Assembly: GCA_035523875.1 (NCBI GenBank)
Contig: DATKPY010000018.1
Location: forward strand, 62,001 to 126,000
Direction: 5' to 3'
DNA: 64,000 nt
Source of the DNA: JASHUC01 sp035523875
GTDB lineage: Bacteria > Pseudomonadota > Gammaproteobacteria > Steroidobacterales > Steroidobacteraceae
This document shows, piece after piece, positions 1 through 9,125 of the stretch. Both the position numbers and the translations under genes were made by a program. Each line of letters begins with the position of its first letter. Position 1 is the stretch's first letter. A model generated the notes under the pieces. That model was not told the DNA's origin. It ran no database searches and saw only the letters and a list, made by a program, of their open reading frames with translations.

Positions 1-2
1 TC

Positions 3-923
3 GAGGGGCTGCGGGCGGCGTTCCCAGAGGCACAGATCCTGCACGCCGAGGGGGTTGCGATCGAGGGGGGCGACTCGAGCGCGATCGGCGCGGCGATTCG
101 CGGCTGCGCGGGCGCGGAGGCGATCGTCCTGTGCATCGGAGAGGCGGCCACGATGAGCGGCGAGGCGGCAAGCCGCGCGCAGCTCGATCTCCCCGGCCGC
201 CAGCGCGAGCTCGCCGAGGCGGTCCTCGAGCATGCCAGGGCGCACGCGGTGCCCGTGGTCGCGGTGCTCTTCAGCGGGCGGCCGCTCGCCGTACCCTGGC
301 TCACCGAGCGCGCGGACGCCGTGCTCGCCGCGTGGTTCCTCGGGAGCGAGGCGGGGAACGCGATCGCCGATGTGCTGAGCGGGAAAGCCTCCCCGAGTGG
401 GCGCACGCCGGTGACGTGGCCCCGCGCGCTCGGACAGATCCCGATCTTCTACGCGCAGCGCCCGAGCGGCCGTCCGAGCGACGCGAGCAATCGCTACTCG
501 AGTGGCTACCGTGATGAGACGAGCGCGCCGCTCTTCCCGTTCGGCCACGGGCTCACCTATGGGCGATTCCGCTATGCGAGTGTCCGCGCCGCTCCGCTCG
601 AGGTGAGCGAGCGCGACACGATCGAAGTGCGCGTCGAGCTCACGAACGAGGGGACCCGGGCGGCGGAGGAGACCGTGTTTCTCTTTGCGCACGACAAGCT
701 CGCGAGCGTCGCCCGACCGCAGCTCGAGCTCAAGGCGGTAGCGAAGGTCGCGCTCGCTGCCGGCGCATCGGCAACGGTGTCGCTCGGCCTGCCCGCGCGC
801 GACCTGCGCTTCCTCGGCGCAGATCTCATCCCGCGATTCGAGCCGGGCGAGATCGAGCTCTTGGTCGGCCCGTGCGCCGAGCGCGCGCGGCTCATCGGCT
901 GCGTCGTGTCCCTCAGGGCCTGA
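3..923 (+). CDS. Glycoside hydrolase family 3 (beta-glucosidase type), C-terminal part
   Basis: This reading frame is open from the left edge, so the gene starts outside the window and only about 306 C-terminal residues are visible. The segment GEAATMSGEAASR and the following FSGRPLAVPWL match the C-terminal sugar-binding domain of BglX-type GH3 enzymes, and FPFGHGLTYGRF leads into the fibronectin III-like end domain. GH3 enzymes of this kind release terminal beta-linked glucose. Its last 11 bp overlap the end of the convergent GH15 gene. The catalytic nucleophile region lies upstream of the window, so activity cannot be judged. Confidence 0.9.
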   Translation, partial: EGLRAAFPEAQILHAEGVAIEGGDSSAIGAAIRGCAGAEAIVLCIGEAATMSGEAASRAQLDLPGRQRELAEAVLEHARAHAVPVVAVLFSGRPLAVPWLTERADAVLAAWFLGSEAGNAIADVLSGKASPSGRTPVTWPRALGQIPIFYAQRPSGRPSDASNRYSSGYRDETSAPLFPFGHGLTYGRFRYASVRAAPLEVSERDTIEVRVELTNEGTRAAEETVFLFAHDKLASVARPQLELKAVAKVALAAGASATVSLGLPARDLRFLGADLIPRFEPGEIELLVGPCAERARLIGCVVSLRA

Positions 924-2718
924 GCGACCGTCGCGAGCGCTGCTCGGCCGGTCTCGCGCCGCGGCTCAGGTTGTGCGCCGTGTTGATGATCGCGATGTGC
1001 GAGAAGGCCTGGGGGAAGTTGCCGATGAGCCGCTGCGCCTGCGGGTCGTATTCCTCGGCGAGCAGCCCCACGTCGTTGCGCAGCGCGAGCAGCCGCTCGA
1101 ACAGCCGGCGCGCATCGTCATTGCGACCGAGCAGGACGAGGTTATCGGCGAGCCAGAAAGTGCACGCGAGGAAGGCGCCCTCATTACCCGCGAGTCCGTC
1201 ACGGCTCTTCCCCTGGTCGTAGCGCATCACGAAACCCTCGCACATGAGCTCGCGCTCGATCGCCTCGATCGTGCTGCGCATCCGCGGATCCGTTGCCGGC
1301 AGGAACCCGACGAGCGGCAGGAGCAGCACGCTTGCATCGAGCGCCTTGACGCCGTAGCTCTGCACGAACGCACCGAGCTGCGGATCGAACGCGCGAGCGC
1401 ATACCTCCGCGTGGATTCGCGCGCGCAGCGCGCGCCAACGCTCGAGCGGACCCTCGAGGCGATACTCCTCGATGCTCGTGACGCCCCGGTCGAAGGCCGC
1501 CCACGCCATGACCTTCGAGTAGGTGAAGTGGCGCGCACCGCCGCGCACTTCCCAGATGCCCTCATCGGGGTCGCTCCAGACCGACTCGAGGTGCCCGAGC
1601 AACTCCTTCTGCAGCTCCCAACCGGAGGCGTGCGCGGCCAGCCGACCCGCGCGCGCGTGGTGCAGCGCATCCATGATCTCGCCGTACACGTCGAGCTGCG
1701 TCTGCGCTGCGGCCGCGTTGCCGACGCGCACCGGCCGCGAGGCCTCGTAGCCGTCGAGCCAGGGAACCTCCCATTCCGTCAAGCGGTGCTCGCCGGCGAG
1801 TCCGTACATGATCTGCAGCTGCGCGGGATCACCGGCCGCAGCGCGCATGAGCCACGCAGTCCAAGCCCTGGCTTCCTCGTAATAGCCGCAGTTCATGAGC
1901 GCGAGCAGCGTGAAGGTGGAATCGCGCAGCCAGCAGTAGCGGTAATCCCAGTTGCGCGGACCGCCGATCCGCTCCGGTAAGGAAGTGGTCGGTGCAGCGA
2001 CGATCCCGCCGGTCGGTCGGTAGGTGAGCGCCTTCAGCGTGACGAGCGAGCGCGTCACGGCATCGGCCCACGGTTCGGCCTCGCGGTCGGGCGGCGCCCA
2101 CCCATCCCAGAACGACACCGTGTCGGCGAGCGCGGTGGCCCCGTCGATCGGGGCAGGCAGCGGGCGGTGCGAGGGGCCGTAGGTGAGCACGAAGGGAATC
2201 GTCTCTCCGCTCCCCACGCTCAACTGAGCGACCGTTTTGCGCTCCTCGCCGCGCAGCTCCGCCGGCGTGCGCAGCACGACCATGTCCGGGCCGCTCACCG
2301 CGCAGAGCGCCTGGCCTTCGCCCGACGTGACCCAGGGGACGAGCGAGCCGTAGTCGAAGCGAATGAGAAGCTCCATGTCGAGGGCCACCGTGCCGCGGCG
2401 GCCCACGACCAGCCGCACCAGGTGCGAGGCATGGGCGCGCGGCGGCATGAAGTCGATCACCGTCACCGCCCCGGTGCCGGTCTCGAAATCCGTCTCGAGG
2501 ATGAGCGTGCGCGCGCGGTAACGCCGCGTGACGCGCGCCTTTGGATCCCGCGGCGCGATCCGCCAGCGTCCGTTCTGCGCCGTGCCGAGCAAGGCGGCAA
2601 AGCAGGCGCCGCTGTCGAAGCGCGGCCAGCACAGCCAATCGATGGAGCCGTCGCGGCCGACGAGCGCCGCCGTCTCGCAATCGCCGATGAGCGCGTAGTC
2701 CTCGATTCTGAGCGCCAT
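913..2718 (-). CDS. Glycoside hydrolase family 15 (glucoamylase/trehalase-like)
   Basis: This 601-residue cytoplasmic protein has no signal peptide. The N-terminus carries SIDWLCWPRFDS, typical of bacterial GH15 proteins. The (alpha/alpha)6 domain contains RNWDYRYCWLRDS with the expected acid region, and near the C-terminus EEYDPQAQRLIGNFPQAFSH with the second catalytic glutamate. Family members hydrolyse alpha-glucans or trehalose; the sequence does not decide between them. The ATG at 2718 was chosen because MALRIEDYALIGD is the usual family start; upstream residues are low-complexity. It is divergent from kup and convergent with the GH3 gene. Confidence 0.9.
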   Translation of the reverse strand: MALRIEDYALIGDCETAALVGRDGSIDWLCWPRFDSGACFAALLGTAQNGRWRIAPRDPKARVTRRYRARTLILETDFETGTGAVTVIDFMPPRAHASHLVRLVVGRRGTVALDMELLIRFDYGSLVPWVTSGEGQALCAVSGPDMVVLRTPAELRGEERKTVAQLSVGSGETIPFVLTYGPSHRPLPAPIDGATALADTVSFWDGWAPPDREAEPWADAVTRSLVTLKALTYRPTGGIVAAPTTSLPERIGGPRNWDYRYCWLRDSTFTLLALMNCGYYEEARAWTAWLMRAAAGDPAQLQIMYGLAGEHRLTEWEVPWLDGYEASRPVRVGNAAAAQTQLDVYGEIMDALHHARAGRLAAHASGWELQKELLGHLESVWSDPDEGIWEVRGGARHFTYSKVMAWAAFDRGVTSIEEYRLEGPLERWRALRARIHAEVCARAFDPQLGAFVQSYGVKALDASVLLLPLVGFLPATDPRMRSTIEAIERELMCEGFVMRYDQGKSRDGLAGNEGAFLACTFWLADNLVLLGRNDDARRLFERLLALRNDVGLLAEEYDPQAQRLIGNFPQAFSHIAIINTAHNLSRGARPAEQRSRRSLRP

Positions 2719-2842
2719 GGTTGCCTCCGCCTCCTGCCGGTGAGTCCGGGTGTCGCTCGCAGGATAGCGCCGCCGCGGGCGAGTGCCGGTATCCTTGCCG
2801 CGCCGAGCCGTTTCGGCGGGGAGGGAAGGGGAGCGGGAGTCG

Positions 2843-4732
2843 ATGGCCGCAACACCGCTCGCGGAGGAGGGGGACAGGAGCCAGCGCGCGCGGCTCACGC
2901 CGCTCGCGCTCGCCGCGCTCGGCATCGTCTTCGGCGACATCGGCACGAGCCCGCTCTACACGCTGAAGACGGTGCTCGACCTCACCGGCGCGGCGCCATC
3001 GCGCGCGGTGATCCTGGGGGTGCTCTCGCTCATCGTGTGGACGCTCTTTCTTGTCACGACCGTGAAGTACGTGACGGTCGCGATGAGCATCGACAACGAC
3101 GGGGAGGGTGGGATCCTCGCGCTCATGTCGCTCCTCGGGATCAAGCGCGAGCAGCGTCCCGTGATCGTTGCGCTCGGGCTGTTCGGAGCGGCGCTCATCT
3201 ACGGCGACGGGGCGATCACGCCCGCCATCTCCGTGCTCTCGGCGCTCGAGGGTCTCAACATCGCCGTGCCGAGCGTGCGTGCGTACGTGCTGCCCGCGGC
3301 GATCGCCGTGCTGATCGCTCTGTTCGCCGTGCAGCCGCTCGGCAGCGCGCGCATCGGCAAGGCATTCGGGCCGATCATGGCGCTGTGGTTCGTTGCGATC
3401 GGCGTGCTCGGCGCGTGGGGCATCGCGCGGCATCCGAGCGTGTGGGTCGCGGTCGACCCGCGCTACGCGCTCGAGTTTCTCGCGCAGCACGGTCGCGAGG
3501 GCTTTCTCGTGCTCGGGGGCATCTTCCTCTGCGTGACCGGTGCCGAGGCGCTCTACGCCGACATGGGCCACTTCGGCGCGGCCCCGATCCGCATCGCCTG
3601 GTCCGCGCTCGTCTTTCCGAGCCTCGTGCTCAATTACGCCGGGCAGTCCGCGATCGTGCTCGACGGCGCACCGACGACCGACAACATCTTCTTTCGCCTG
3701 TGTCCGCCGCTCGCGCTGTTGCCGCTCGTCGCGCTCGCCACGGTCGCGACGATCATCGCGAGCCAATCGATCATCACCGGCGCCTTCTCGATGACGCGCC
3801 AGGCCATGCAGCTCGGGTGGCTGCCGCGGCTCAGGATCAAGCAGACCTCCGTGCAGGGCTACGGACAGATCTACGTCGGGGCCGTCAACTGGCTGCTCGC
3901 CGCGGCGACGCTCGGCCTCACGCTCGCGTTTCGCAAGTCCGACAATCTCGCCGCTGCGTACGGAATCGCGGTCTCGCTCACCATGCTCATGACCTCGGCG
4001 CTGCTCTTCATGGCCATGCGCACCGTGTGGAGCTGGAGTCTGCCGGCGAGTGCCGCGCTCGCCGGGCTATTCCTCTGCGTCGATGCCGCGTTCTTCAGCG
4101 CCAATCTCGAGAAGGTCGCCGAGGGGGGCTACGTTCCGCTGCTGCTCGCGACGCTCATCTACGGGGTCATGCTGGTGTGGCATCGGGGCACCTCCGCAGT
4201 CGCGCGCTTTGCGAGCGCCGCGGCGATCCCGGTCGGTGAGTTTCTCGCCGAGGTGGCCGCGGAGCACATTCCGCGCGTGCCCGGAACCGCGGTCTTCATC
4301 ACCCGCACCGTGCGTGACACCCCGCCGGTCATGCGCTGGCACGTCATGAAGAATCGCGCGCTGCACGCGCGGCTCCTCGTGCTGACCGTGCTCACCGAGT
4401 CCGTCCCGTACGTCGCGGAGGCGCAACGACTCGCGCTCACCGAGCTCGCGCCGGGATTCTGGCGTGCGGTGGCGCGCTACGGCTTCATGGAGCGGCCGGA
4501 CATCCCGCGGTTGCTGCGCCACGCGACCGCGCTCGGCTGCACCATCGGCCTGGAGGACGTGACGTACTACCTGGGCCACGAGACGATCGTGCGCCGCGAG
4601 GATCGCGGCGGACTGCACGGCTGGGAGGTGGCGCTCTATGCGCTCATGGCGCGCAACGCGACGCACGTGAGCGACTTTCTCAGGCTGCCGACCGACAATG
4701 TGGTGGAGATCGGCCGGCAGATTGCGATCTGA
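2843..4732 (+). CDS. kup: KUP family low-affinity potassium transporter
   Basis: This 629-residue inner-membrane protein has the KUP signature GDIGTSPLYTLK about 35 residues from the start, roughly twelve hydrophobic segments and the soluble C-terminal domain ending near NVVEIGRQIAI. KUP proteins take up potassium with protons. The ATG at 2843 follows a purine-rich GGGAAGGGGAG ribosome-binding stretch; the longer frame upstream adds only an arginine-rich tail. The gene stands alone between divergent GH15 and a convergent OmpW-like gene. Confidence 0.95.
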   Translation: MAATPLAEEGDRSQRARLTPLALAALGIVFGDIGTSPLYTLKTVLDLTGAAPSRAVILGVLSLIVWTLFLVTTVKYVTVAMSIDNDGEGGILALMSLLGIKREQRPVIVALGLFGAALIYGDGAITPAISVLSALEGLNIAVPSVRAYVLPAAIAVLIALFAVQPLGSARIGKAFGPIMALWFVAIGVLGAWGIARHPSVWVAVDPRYALEFLAQHGREGFLVLGGIFLCVTGAEALYADMGHFGAAPIRIAWSALVFPSLVLNYAGQSAIVLDGAPTTDNIFFRLCPPLALLPLVALATVATIIASQSIITGAFSMTRQAMQLGWLPRLRIKQTSVQGYGQIYVGAVNWLLAAATLGLTLAFRKSDNLAAAYGIAVSLTMLMTSALLFMAMRTVWSWSLPASAALAGLFLCVDAAFFSANLEKVAEGGYVPLLLATLIYGVMLVWHRGTSAVARFASAAAIPVGEFLAEVAAEHIPRVPGTAVFITRTVRDTPPVMRWHVMKNRALHARLLVLTVLTESVPYVAEAQRLALTELAPGFWRAVARYGFMERPDIPRLLRHATALGCTIGLEDVTYYLGHETIVRREDRGGLHGWEVALYALMARNATHVSDFLRLPTDNVVEIGRQIAI

Positions 4733-4742
4733 GTCGACCGGC

Positions 4743-5447
4743 TCAGAAGGCCCAGCCGAGCGACACCACCACGGCCTGGGGACCAAAACTGATGCTCGAG
4801 GTGCGCAGCACCCCGGCCGTATCCGCCGTGAGCTTACTGCGGATCGTCGAGGCCGAATAAGAGGCGTACACGTGGAAGCGGTTGGCGATGCGGTAGCTCA
4901 AGCCGACGGTGCCCGCGATGCCGACGGAGGCGGGAAGGGAGATCTGGGTCGGGCCGCCCGAGATCTCATCGCCGGCGGCCGTAGACTGGCGGGCGAAGAA
5001 GCGCGTGTAGTTCACGCCCACTCCGAGGTAGGGGCGGAACCGGCGATCCTCGTCGAAGAAATTGTACTCGAGGAGTCCGGTCGGCGCGAACCACCGGGCG
5101 GTGGAGATCACCACGCCGTTGTAGGGAACCGATCCCACCGTCGCGGGGCCGCGGCCGACTGTCTTCGTGAGGGGAGGATAGCCGGCGGTGAGCTCGAAGC
5201 TGAAATGCGGCGAAAGCCGCCGCACGTATGCGGCGTAGAGCGTCACCAGGTTGTTCAGGTTCACATTGAGATTCTCACCGGGCGGGATGCCGGGCCCCGC
5301 GATGTCGCTCGCGCTCACGTCGTAGAAGACGTAGTACATCCCGAGCCGGACATCGTTGCTGTAGACCGGATCGTCGCCGGCCCGGGCGATCGAGCAGGCG
5401 AGCCCGAGCAGAGCCCCGAGAGTCGCGACGGCACGTGTGACTCGCAT
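4743..5447 (-). CDS. OmpW-family outer membrane protein
   Basis: This 234-residue protein has a cleavable signal peptide, with probable cleavage after SIARA near residue 23. The mature part alternates short amphipathic strands and ends in SLGWAF with a terminal phenylalanine, as expected for a small beta-barrel. The order of blocks (NDVRLGMYYVFYDV, PTGLLEYNFFDEDRRFRPYLGVGVNYTRF-like barrel region, GLSYRIANRFHVYASYS) is OmpW-like. The start codon lies 13 bp after the stop of the upstream lipoprotein hydrolase, so the two are probably cotranscribed. The ligand is unknown. Confidence 0.85.
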   Translation of the reverse strand: MRVTRAVATLGALLGLACSIARAGDDPVYSNDVRLGMYYVFYDVSASDIAGPGIPPGENLNVNLNNLVTLYAAYVRRLSPHFSFELTAGYPPLTKTVGRGPATVGSVPYNGVVISTARWFAPTGLLEYNFFDEDRRFRPYLGVGVNYTRFFARQSTAAGDEISGGPTQISLPASVGIAGTVGLSYRIANRFHVYASYSASTIRSKLTADTAGVLRTSSISFGPQAVVVSLGWAF

Positions 5448-5460
5448 GGTAGATCCCCGC

Positions 5461-6999
5461 TCAGAAATTCGCGAAGAATGCGCGCGCGGCGACGGTGCAG
5501 AACGGCGCCACGGTCGTGTGGTAGTTCTCGTACACCGCGGTCTGACCACTGCTTGCGAGCAGGCCCGCGAGCGTCTGCTGGAAGGCCACCTGAAGCGGCG
5601 CAAACGGATCGCCCGCGGTCGGCGGCGCGTTCACGTCGAGCACCGTGATCAGTCCTGCCGGTAACGCGCTCCAGTACGACTGCATCGTGAGCGTGTTCAC
5701 GCTGAAGAAGACGGTAGGGTCCTGATCGCCCCCGCACATGAGGACCGGACTCGAGGGCGCCCAGTCGCCGTTGCGCATGTCATTGAGCTTGAACGCGACG
5801 CGCAAGCTCTGTTGTGGATTGGTCGCGAGCGGCAGGCCGGGCTCCGGGGTCGGGACCGCCCCGTCGGGATTGGCGGCGGCATCGAGCACGTAGTCCAGGC
5901 GGTAGTCATCCGTGATCAGGCCCGGTGAGCCGAAGCCGAGCGCGAAGAGCGGATTCGTCGGTACCGCGAGCGCCGCATCGAGTTGCATGTAGCCCGGGAC
6001 CGAGGTGGGCACGGTAGGCGGCGTGCTGCTGAACAGGGCGGTTTCGGGGAGCTCGCCGTTGGCGATGATCGTATCGATGGGCGTGGTGCTCGGCAGCAGA
6101 TCGAGCAGGTTGTTCGCATACTGCGGCGCGTACACGTCCCCCAGCTGACTGTAGATATTGCCGTAAGCGGCCTCGTAGCTCGTGATGATGAGCGGGGCGA
6201 AGATCGTCGAGTCGATATTGACCTCACCGTAGAACACGGCATCGCCGAACGCCTCGAGCGCATAGGGCCCCGACATCGGTGCCGAAGCGGTGACGGTGTC
6301 CCCGGCGGCCGTCATCGCCTTGAGCGTCGCCATCGCCACGTAGCCGCCTTCGGAATACCCGGTGAGGAACAGCTGTCCGTTGTCGCTGGTCGCCGGCGTG
6401 AAGGTATGAGGCAACGCGGTGCGTCCCGCGGCGAGCGCGTCCATCATGTCCTTCGATTGCTGATCCCCGTTGAGAAAGGGGTGATAGGGCAGGGTCGAGA
6501 TGTCGTAGCCCGCGTAGTTCGGCGCGACGACGATATAGCCCTGCGCGGCGAACACCGCGGCGATGAGCGCGCCCTCGGTGTTGCTCGTGTTGGTGATGTC
6601 GGCGATGTTGAAGGATTTATCGGTCTGCGTGCCGTGCGCATAGAGCACGATGGGGCGAGGTCCGGAGCACTGCGGCGAGCTCCCGGTCGGGACCATGAGC
6701 GCACCCGAGGCGGTCGTCGGCGCGCCGTTCGCCCCGACGGTCCAGTACTCGATGTAATAGAAGTCCACCCCGCAGGTGGGCGTGCCGGCGAGCTCGAGGA
6801 GCTGCGGGCCCGAGCTCGTGGCGGAAAGCTCGCTCGCGAACGTCGCGGCATCGACCGATGCGAGTCGCAGCGGTGGATCCTGGATGAGCGTCCCGCGACT
6901 GATGCTCGTCGCTTGAGTGGAAGTCGTCGTGTCGGATCCGCACGACGCAAGCAGCGCCGTCGCACAGACGGCGAAGAGCACGCCCCCCGTCCTCACCAT
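5461..6999 (-). CDS. Secreted lipoprotein alpha/beta hydrolase (lipase-like)
   Basis: This 512-residue protein begins with a lipoprotein signal, with lipobox LLASC and lipidated Cys20. An alpha/beta hydrolase domain follows, with the oxyanion region YAHGT near residues 120-124 and the nucleophile elbow GYSEGG with Ser216. The layout resembles secretory lipases and large bacterial esterases that act on lipids at the cell envelope. A GGGGAGAA ribosome-binding site precedes the ATG. It is the first gene of a two-gene unit with the OmpW-like porin. The substrate is not evident. Confidence 0.85.
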   Translation of the reverse strand: MVRTGGVLFAVCATALLASCGSDTTTSTQATSISRGTLIQDPPLRLASVDAATFASELSATSSGPQLLELAGTPTCGVDFYYIEYWTVGANGAPTTASGALMVPTGSSPQCSGPRPIVLYAHGTQTDKSFNIADITNTSNTEGALIAAVFAAQGYIVVAPNYAGYDISTLPYHPFLNGDQQSKDMMDALAAGRTALPHTFTPATSDNGQLFLTGYSEGGYVAMATLKAMTAAGDTVTASAPMSGPYALEAFGDAVFYGEVNIDSTIFAPLIITSYEAAYGNIYSQLGDVYAPQYANNLLDLLPSTTPIDTIIANGELPETALFSSTPPTVPTSVPGYMQLDAALAVPTNPLFALGFGSPGLITDDYRLDYVLDAAANPDGAVPTPEPGLPLATNPQQSLRVAFKLNDMRNGDWAPSSPVLMCGGDQDPTVFFSVNTLTMQSYWSALPAGLITVLDVNAPPTAGDPFAPLQVAFQQTLAGLLASSGQTAVYENYHTTVAPFCTVAARAFFANF

Positions 7000-7153
7000 G
7001 CTCGTTCTCCCCTCAAGACGCGCCGCGGCCCGACGCCTGTGGAATGCTCGTCCCGGCTCGCAAGCCGGTGGCCTGACCTCCAGGCGGGCCGCTCAGGGGG
7101 CTAGCATAGCATTCCCGGTGGGTCGCAGCGGCCGCGGCGGCGCGCTTCTGCGC

Positions 7154-7471
7154 CTAGGGCTCCTGCGGCGGGTCGCGCCGCGCGAGCGCCAGGCCGAGCA
7201 GGAACGCTCCGGCCGCGGCGATGGCGACGGAACCCCACGGATTCGCCCGGACCGAATCGTCGGCGACCTTGGCGGCGCGCCGCACACCGTGCTCGATCTC
7301 GCCCTGCAGGTCGGTCAGCCGCTCGCGCAGCTTGTCGAATTGCGACTGCAGCTCCGCGGCGGTGCCCCCGAACTGTTCGCCGGCCTTGCCGGCGCTCTCC
7401 TTGATCAGGGTCTCGAGCTCGCCCAGAACCTTCTGCAGATCGTTGAGGACTCGGTCGGTCGTGCTGGCCAT
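7154..7471 (-). CDS. DUF883/ElaB/YqjD-like membrane-anchored helical protein
   Basis: This 105-residue protein has a long amphipathic helical part (residues about 1-75, rich in Glu, Lys and Gln heptads). RANPWGSVAIAAAGAFLLGLALARR follows: the NPW/G motif and C-terminal membrane helix of the DUF883 family. Members of this family (ElaB, YqjD) are stress or stationary-phase proteins, some of which bind ribosomes. The N-terminal MASTTDRVLNDLQ agrees with the family. A weak copy of the TACGCA-type motif lies upstream at 7508-7522. Confidence 0.85.
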   Translation of the reverse strand: MASTTDRVLNDLQKVLGELETLIKESAGKAGEQFGGTAAELQSQFDKLRERLTDLQGEIEHGVRRAAKVADDSVRANPWGSVAIAAAGAFLLGLALARRDPPQEP

Positions 7472-7507
7472 GCGCGAAGCCTAACCGGCTCCGGTCGCCC
7501 GGTAAAC

Positions 7508-7522
7508 TGCGTACTCGTACAG
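7508..7522. promoter_or_regulatory. Weak copy of the island motif upstream of the DUF883 gene
   Basis: The lower strand reads CTGTACGAGTACGCA, keeping the TACGCA core but little of the TGCGG half. A TAGGCT hexamer on the lower strand (7479-7484) lies 33.5 bp away, the spacing seen at stronger sites. It would place the start point next to the ATG, leaving almost no leader, so I treat this copy as doubtful. Confidence 0.25.
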
Positions 7523-7530
7523 GGGCGCTT

Positions 7531-9123
7531 TCACTCGAGCAGCAGCTCCGCTGCCTTCTCTGCAATCATGATCGTCGCGGCGTTGGTGTTGCCGCCGATC
7601 AGCCGCGGCATCACCGAGGCATCGGCCACGCGCAGGCACTCGGCGCCGCGCACGCGCAGACGGGGGTCGACGACCGAGTTCGCATCCGAGCCCATGCGGC
7701 ACGTGCCGACCGGATGATAGATCGTCTCGGCCTTGTGCCGAATGACTCGCTCGATGTCGGTGTCCGTCACGGCCGCCGCGCCCGGAAATACCTCGGGCCC
7801 TCGGTACGGCGCAAACGGTGCCGCGGCGATGAGCGCACGCGAAAGACGCACCGCCTCGATGAGCACCGCCAGATCCCGCTTCTCTGCGAGGTAGCCGGGC
7901 TCGATCCGCGGCCGCTCCCCGGGGCGCGCGGAGCGCAGCGCAATGCGGCCGCGGCTGAGCGGGCGCAGCGCGCACGCGTGCACGGTGAAGCCATGACCCG
8001 GGAGCCGATTGCGTCCATGGTCATCGAGCTGGGCCGGCACGAAGTGCAGTTGCACATCGGGTCGCTCGTCCTCGGCGAGAGCCGACCTCACGAATGCACC
8101 GGCCTCGGCGATGTTGCTCACCCCCGGGCCGGATCGCGTGAGCAGATAGCGCGCCGCGACGGCGAGCTCTTGCAGCGCGCCGAAGTCGTAGGTCACGGGC
8201 TTCGAGCACTTATTGAGCGTGCAGAAGTCGAGATGATCCTGAAGATTGCGCCCGACCTCCGCGCTCTCGATGTGCGCGGTGACACCAACCGCCCGCAGCT
8301 CCGCGGCGGGTCCGACGCCCGAGCTGAGCAGCAGCTGGGGCGAGCCGATTGCGCCCGCCGCCAGGAGCACCTCGCACCCCGCACGCGCGCGTCGCGGGCT
8401 GCCGCGCTCGAGGTACTCGACGCCGATCGCGCGCGCGCCGCTGAAGAGGATGCGGGTGGCGAGACAATGTGTGCGCACCTCGAGGTTGCTGCGTGACTCG
8501 ATCGGATGCAGGTACGCCGTCGCGGCGCTGCAGCGACGCCCGCGGCGCTGCGTGACCTGGTAGAAGCCGACGCCCTCCTGCTGCGCGCCGTTGAAATCGG
8601 CATTCTCCGGCCAGCCGAGGGCGAGCCCCGCCGCGACGAACACCGCAGTGAGCGGATTGCGATAGCGCAGGTCCTCCACCGCGAGCGGGCCGCCGATGCC
8701 GTGGTAGCGATCCGCGCCGCGGGCCTGGTCCTCGGCTCTGAGAAAGTAGCGCAGGACGTTCTCGTAGCTCCATTCGCACCCCGCAACGCGTGCCCATTCC
8801 GCGTAGTCGAGGCGATGACCACGCGTGTAGCACATCGCGTTGATGGAGCTGCTGCCGCCGAGCACCCGGCCACGCGGCCAGTACAGGCTGCGGCCCTCGA
8901 GCGCGGGCTCGGGCTCGGTCTGGAAGCGCCAGTCGATGCGCGGATCGTTCACGAGCCGCGCGATTCCCGCGGGCATGTGAATGAAGGGATTGCGGTCGGG
9001 CCCGCCGGCCTCGAGCAGCAGCACGCGCACGTGTGTGCGCGCGGAGAGCCGGTGCGCGAGCACGCAGCCCGCGGAGCCGGCCCCGACGATCACGTAGTCG
9101 AACTCGCGCTCGCGGGCAGCCAC
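7531..9123 (-). CDS. GMC-family FAD-dependent oxidoreductase (alcohol/choline dehydrogenase type)
   Basis: This 530-residue flavoprotein opens with the FAD-binding motif GAGSAGCVLAHRLS and has the GMC signature GRVLGGSSSINAM. It ends with the catalytic histidine region HPVGTCRMG and GGNTNAATIMIAEKAAELL. GMC enzymes oxidise alcohols, choline, sugars or sterols; the substrate cannot be named here. The start lies two bases after the stop of the FFLSDLYG-motif gene, making it third in an operon with an alpha/beta hydrolase. That context suggests oxidation of an alcohol freed from an ester, but this is inference. Confidence 0.92.
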   Translation of the reverse strand: MAAREREFDYVIVGAGSAGCVLAHRLSARTHVRVLLLEAGGPDRNPFIHMPAGIARLVNDPRIDWRFQTEPEPALEGRSLYWPRGRVLGGSSSINAMCYTRGHRLDYAEWARVAGCEWSYENVLRYFLRAEDQARGADRYHGIGGPLAVEDLRYRNPLTAVFVAAGLALGWPENADFNGAQQEGVGFYQVTQRRGRRCSAATAYLHPIESRSNLEVRTHCLATRILFSGARAIGVEYLERGSPRRARAGCEVLLAAGAIGSPQLLLSSGVGPAAELRAVGVTAHIESAEVGRNLQDHLDFCTLNKCSKPVTYDFGALQELAVAARYLLTRSGPGVSNIAEAGAFVRSALAEDERPDVQLHFVPAQLDDHGRNRLPGHGFTVHACALRPLSRGRIALRSARPGERPRIEPGYLAEKRDLAVLIEAVRLSRALIAAAPFAPYRGPEVFPGAAAVTDTDIERVIRHKAETIYHPVGTCRMGSDANSVVDPRLRVRGAECLRVADASVMPRLIGGNTNAATIMIAEKAAELLLE

Positions 9124-9125
9124 GC

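Noticed and set aside
1829..4239. Long frames overlapping the GH15 gene and kup on both strands
   Set aside because: They run through two conserved genes in wrong frames and have low-complexity composition.
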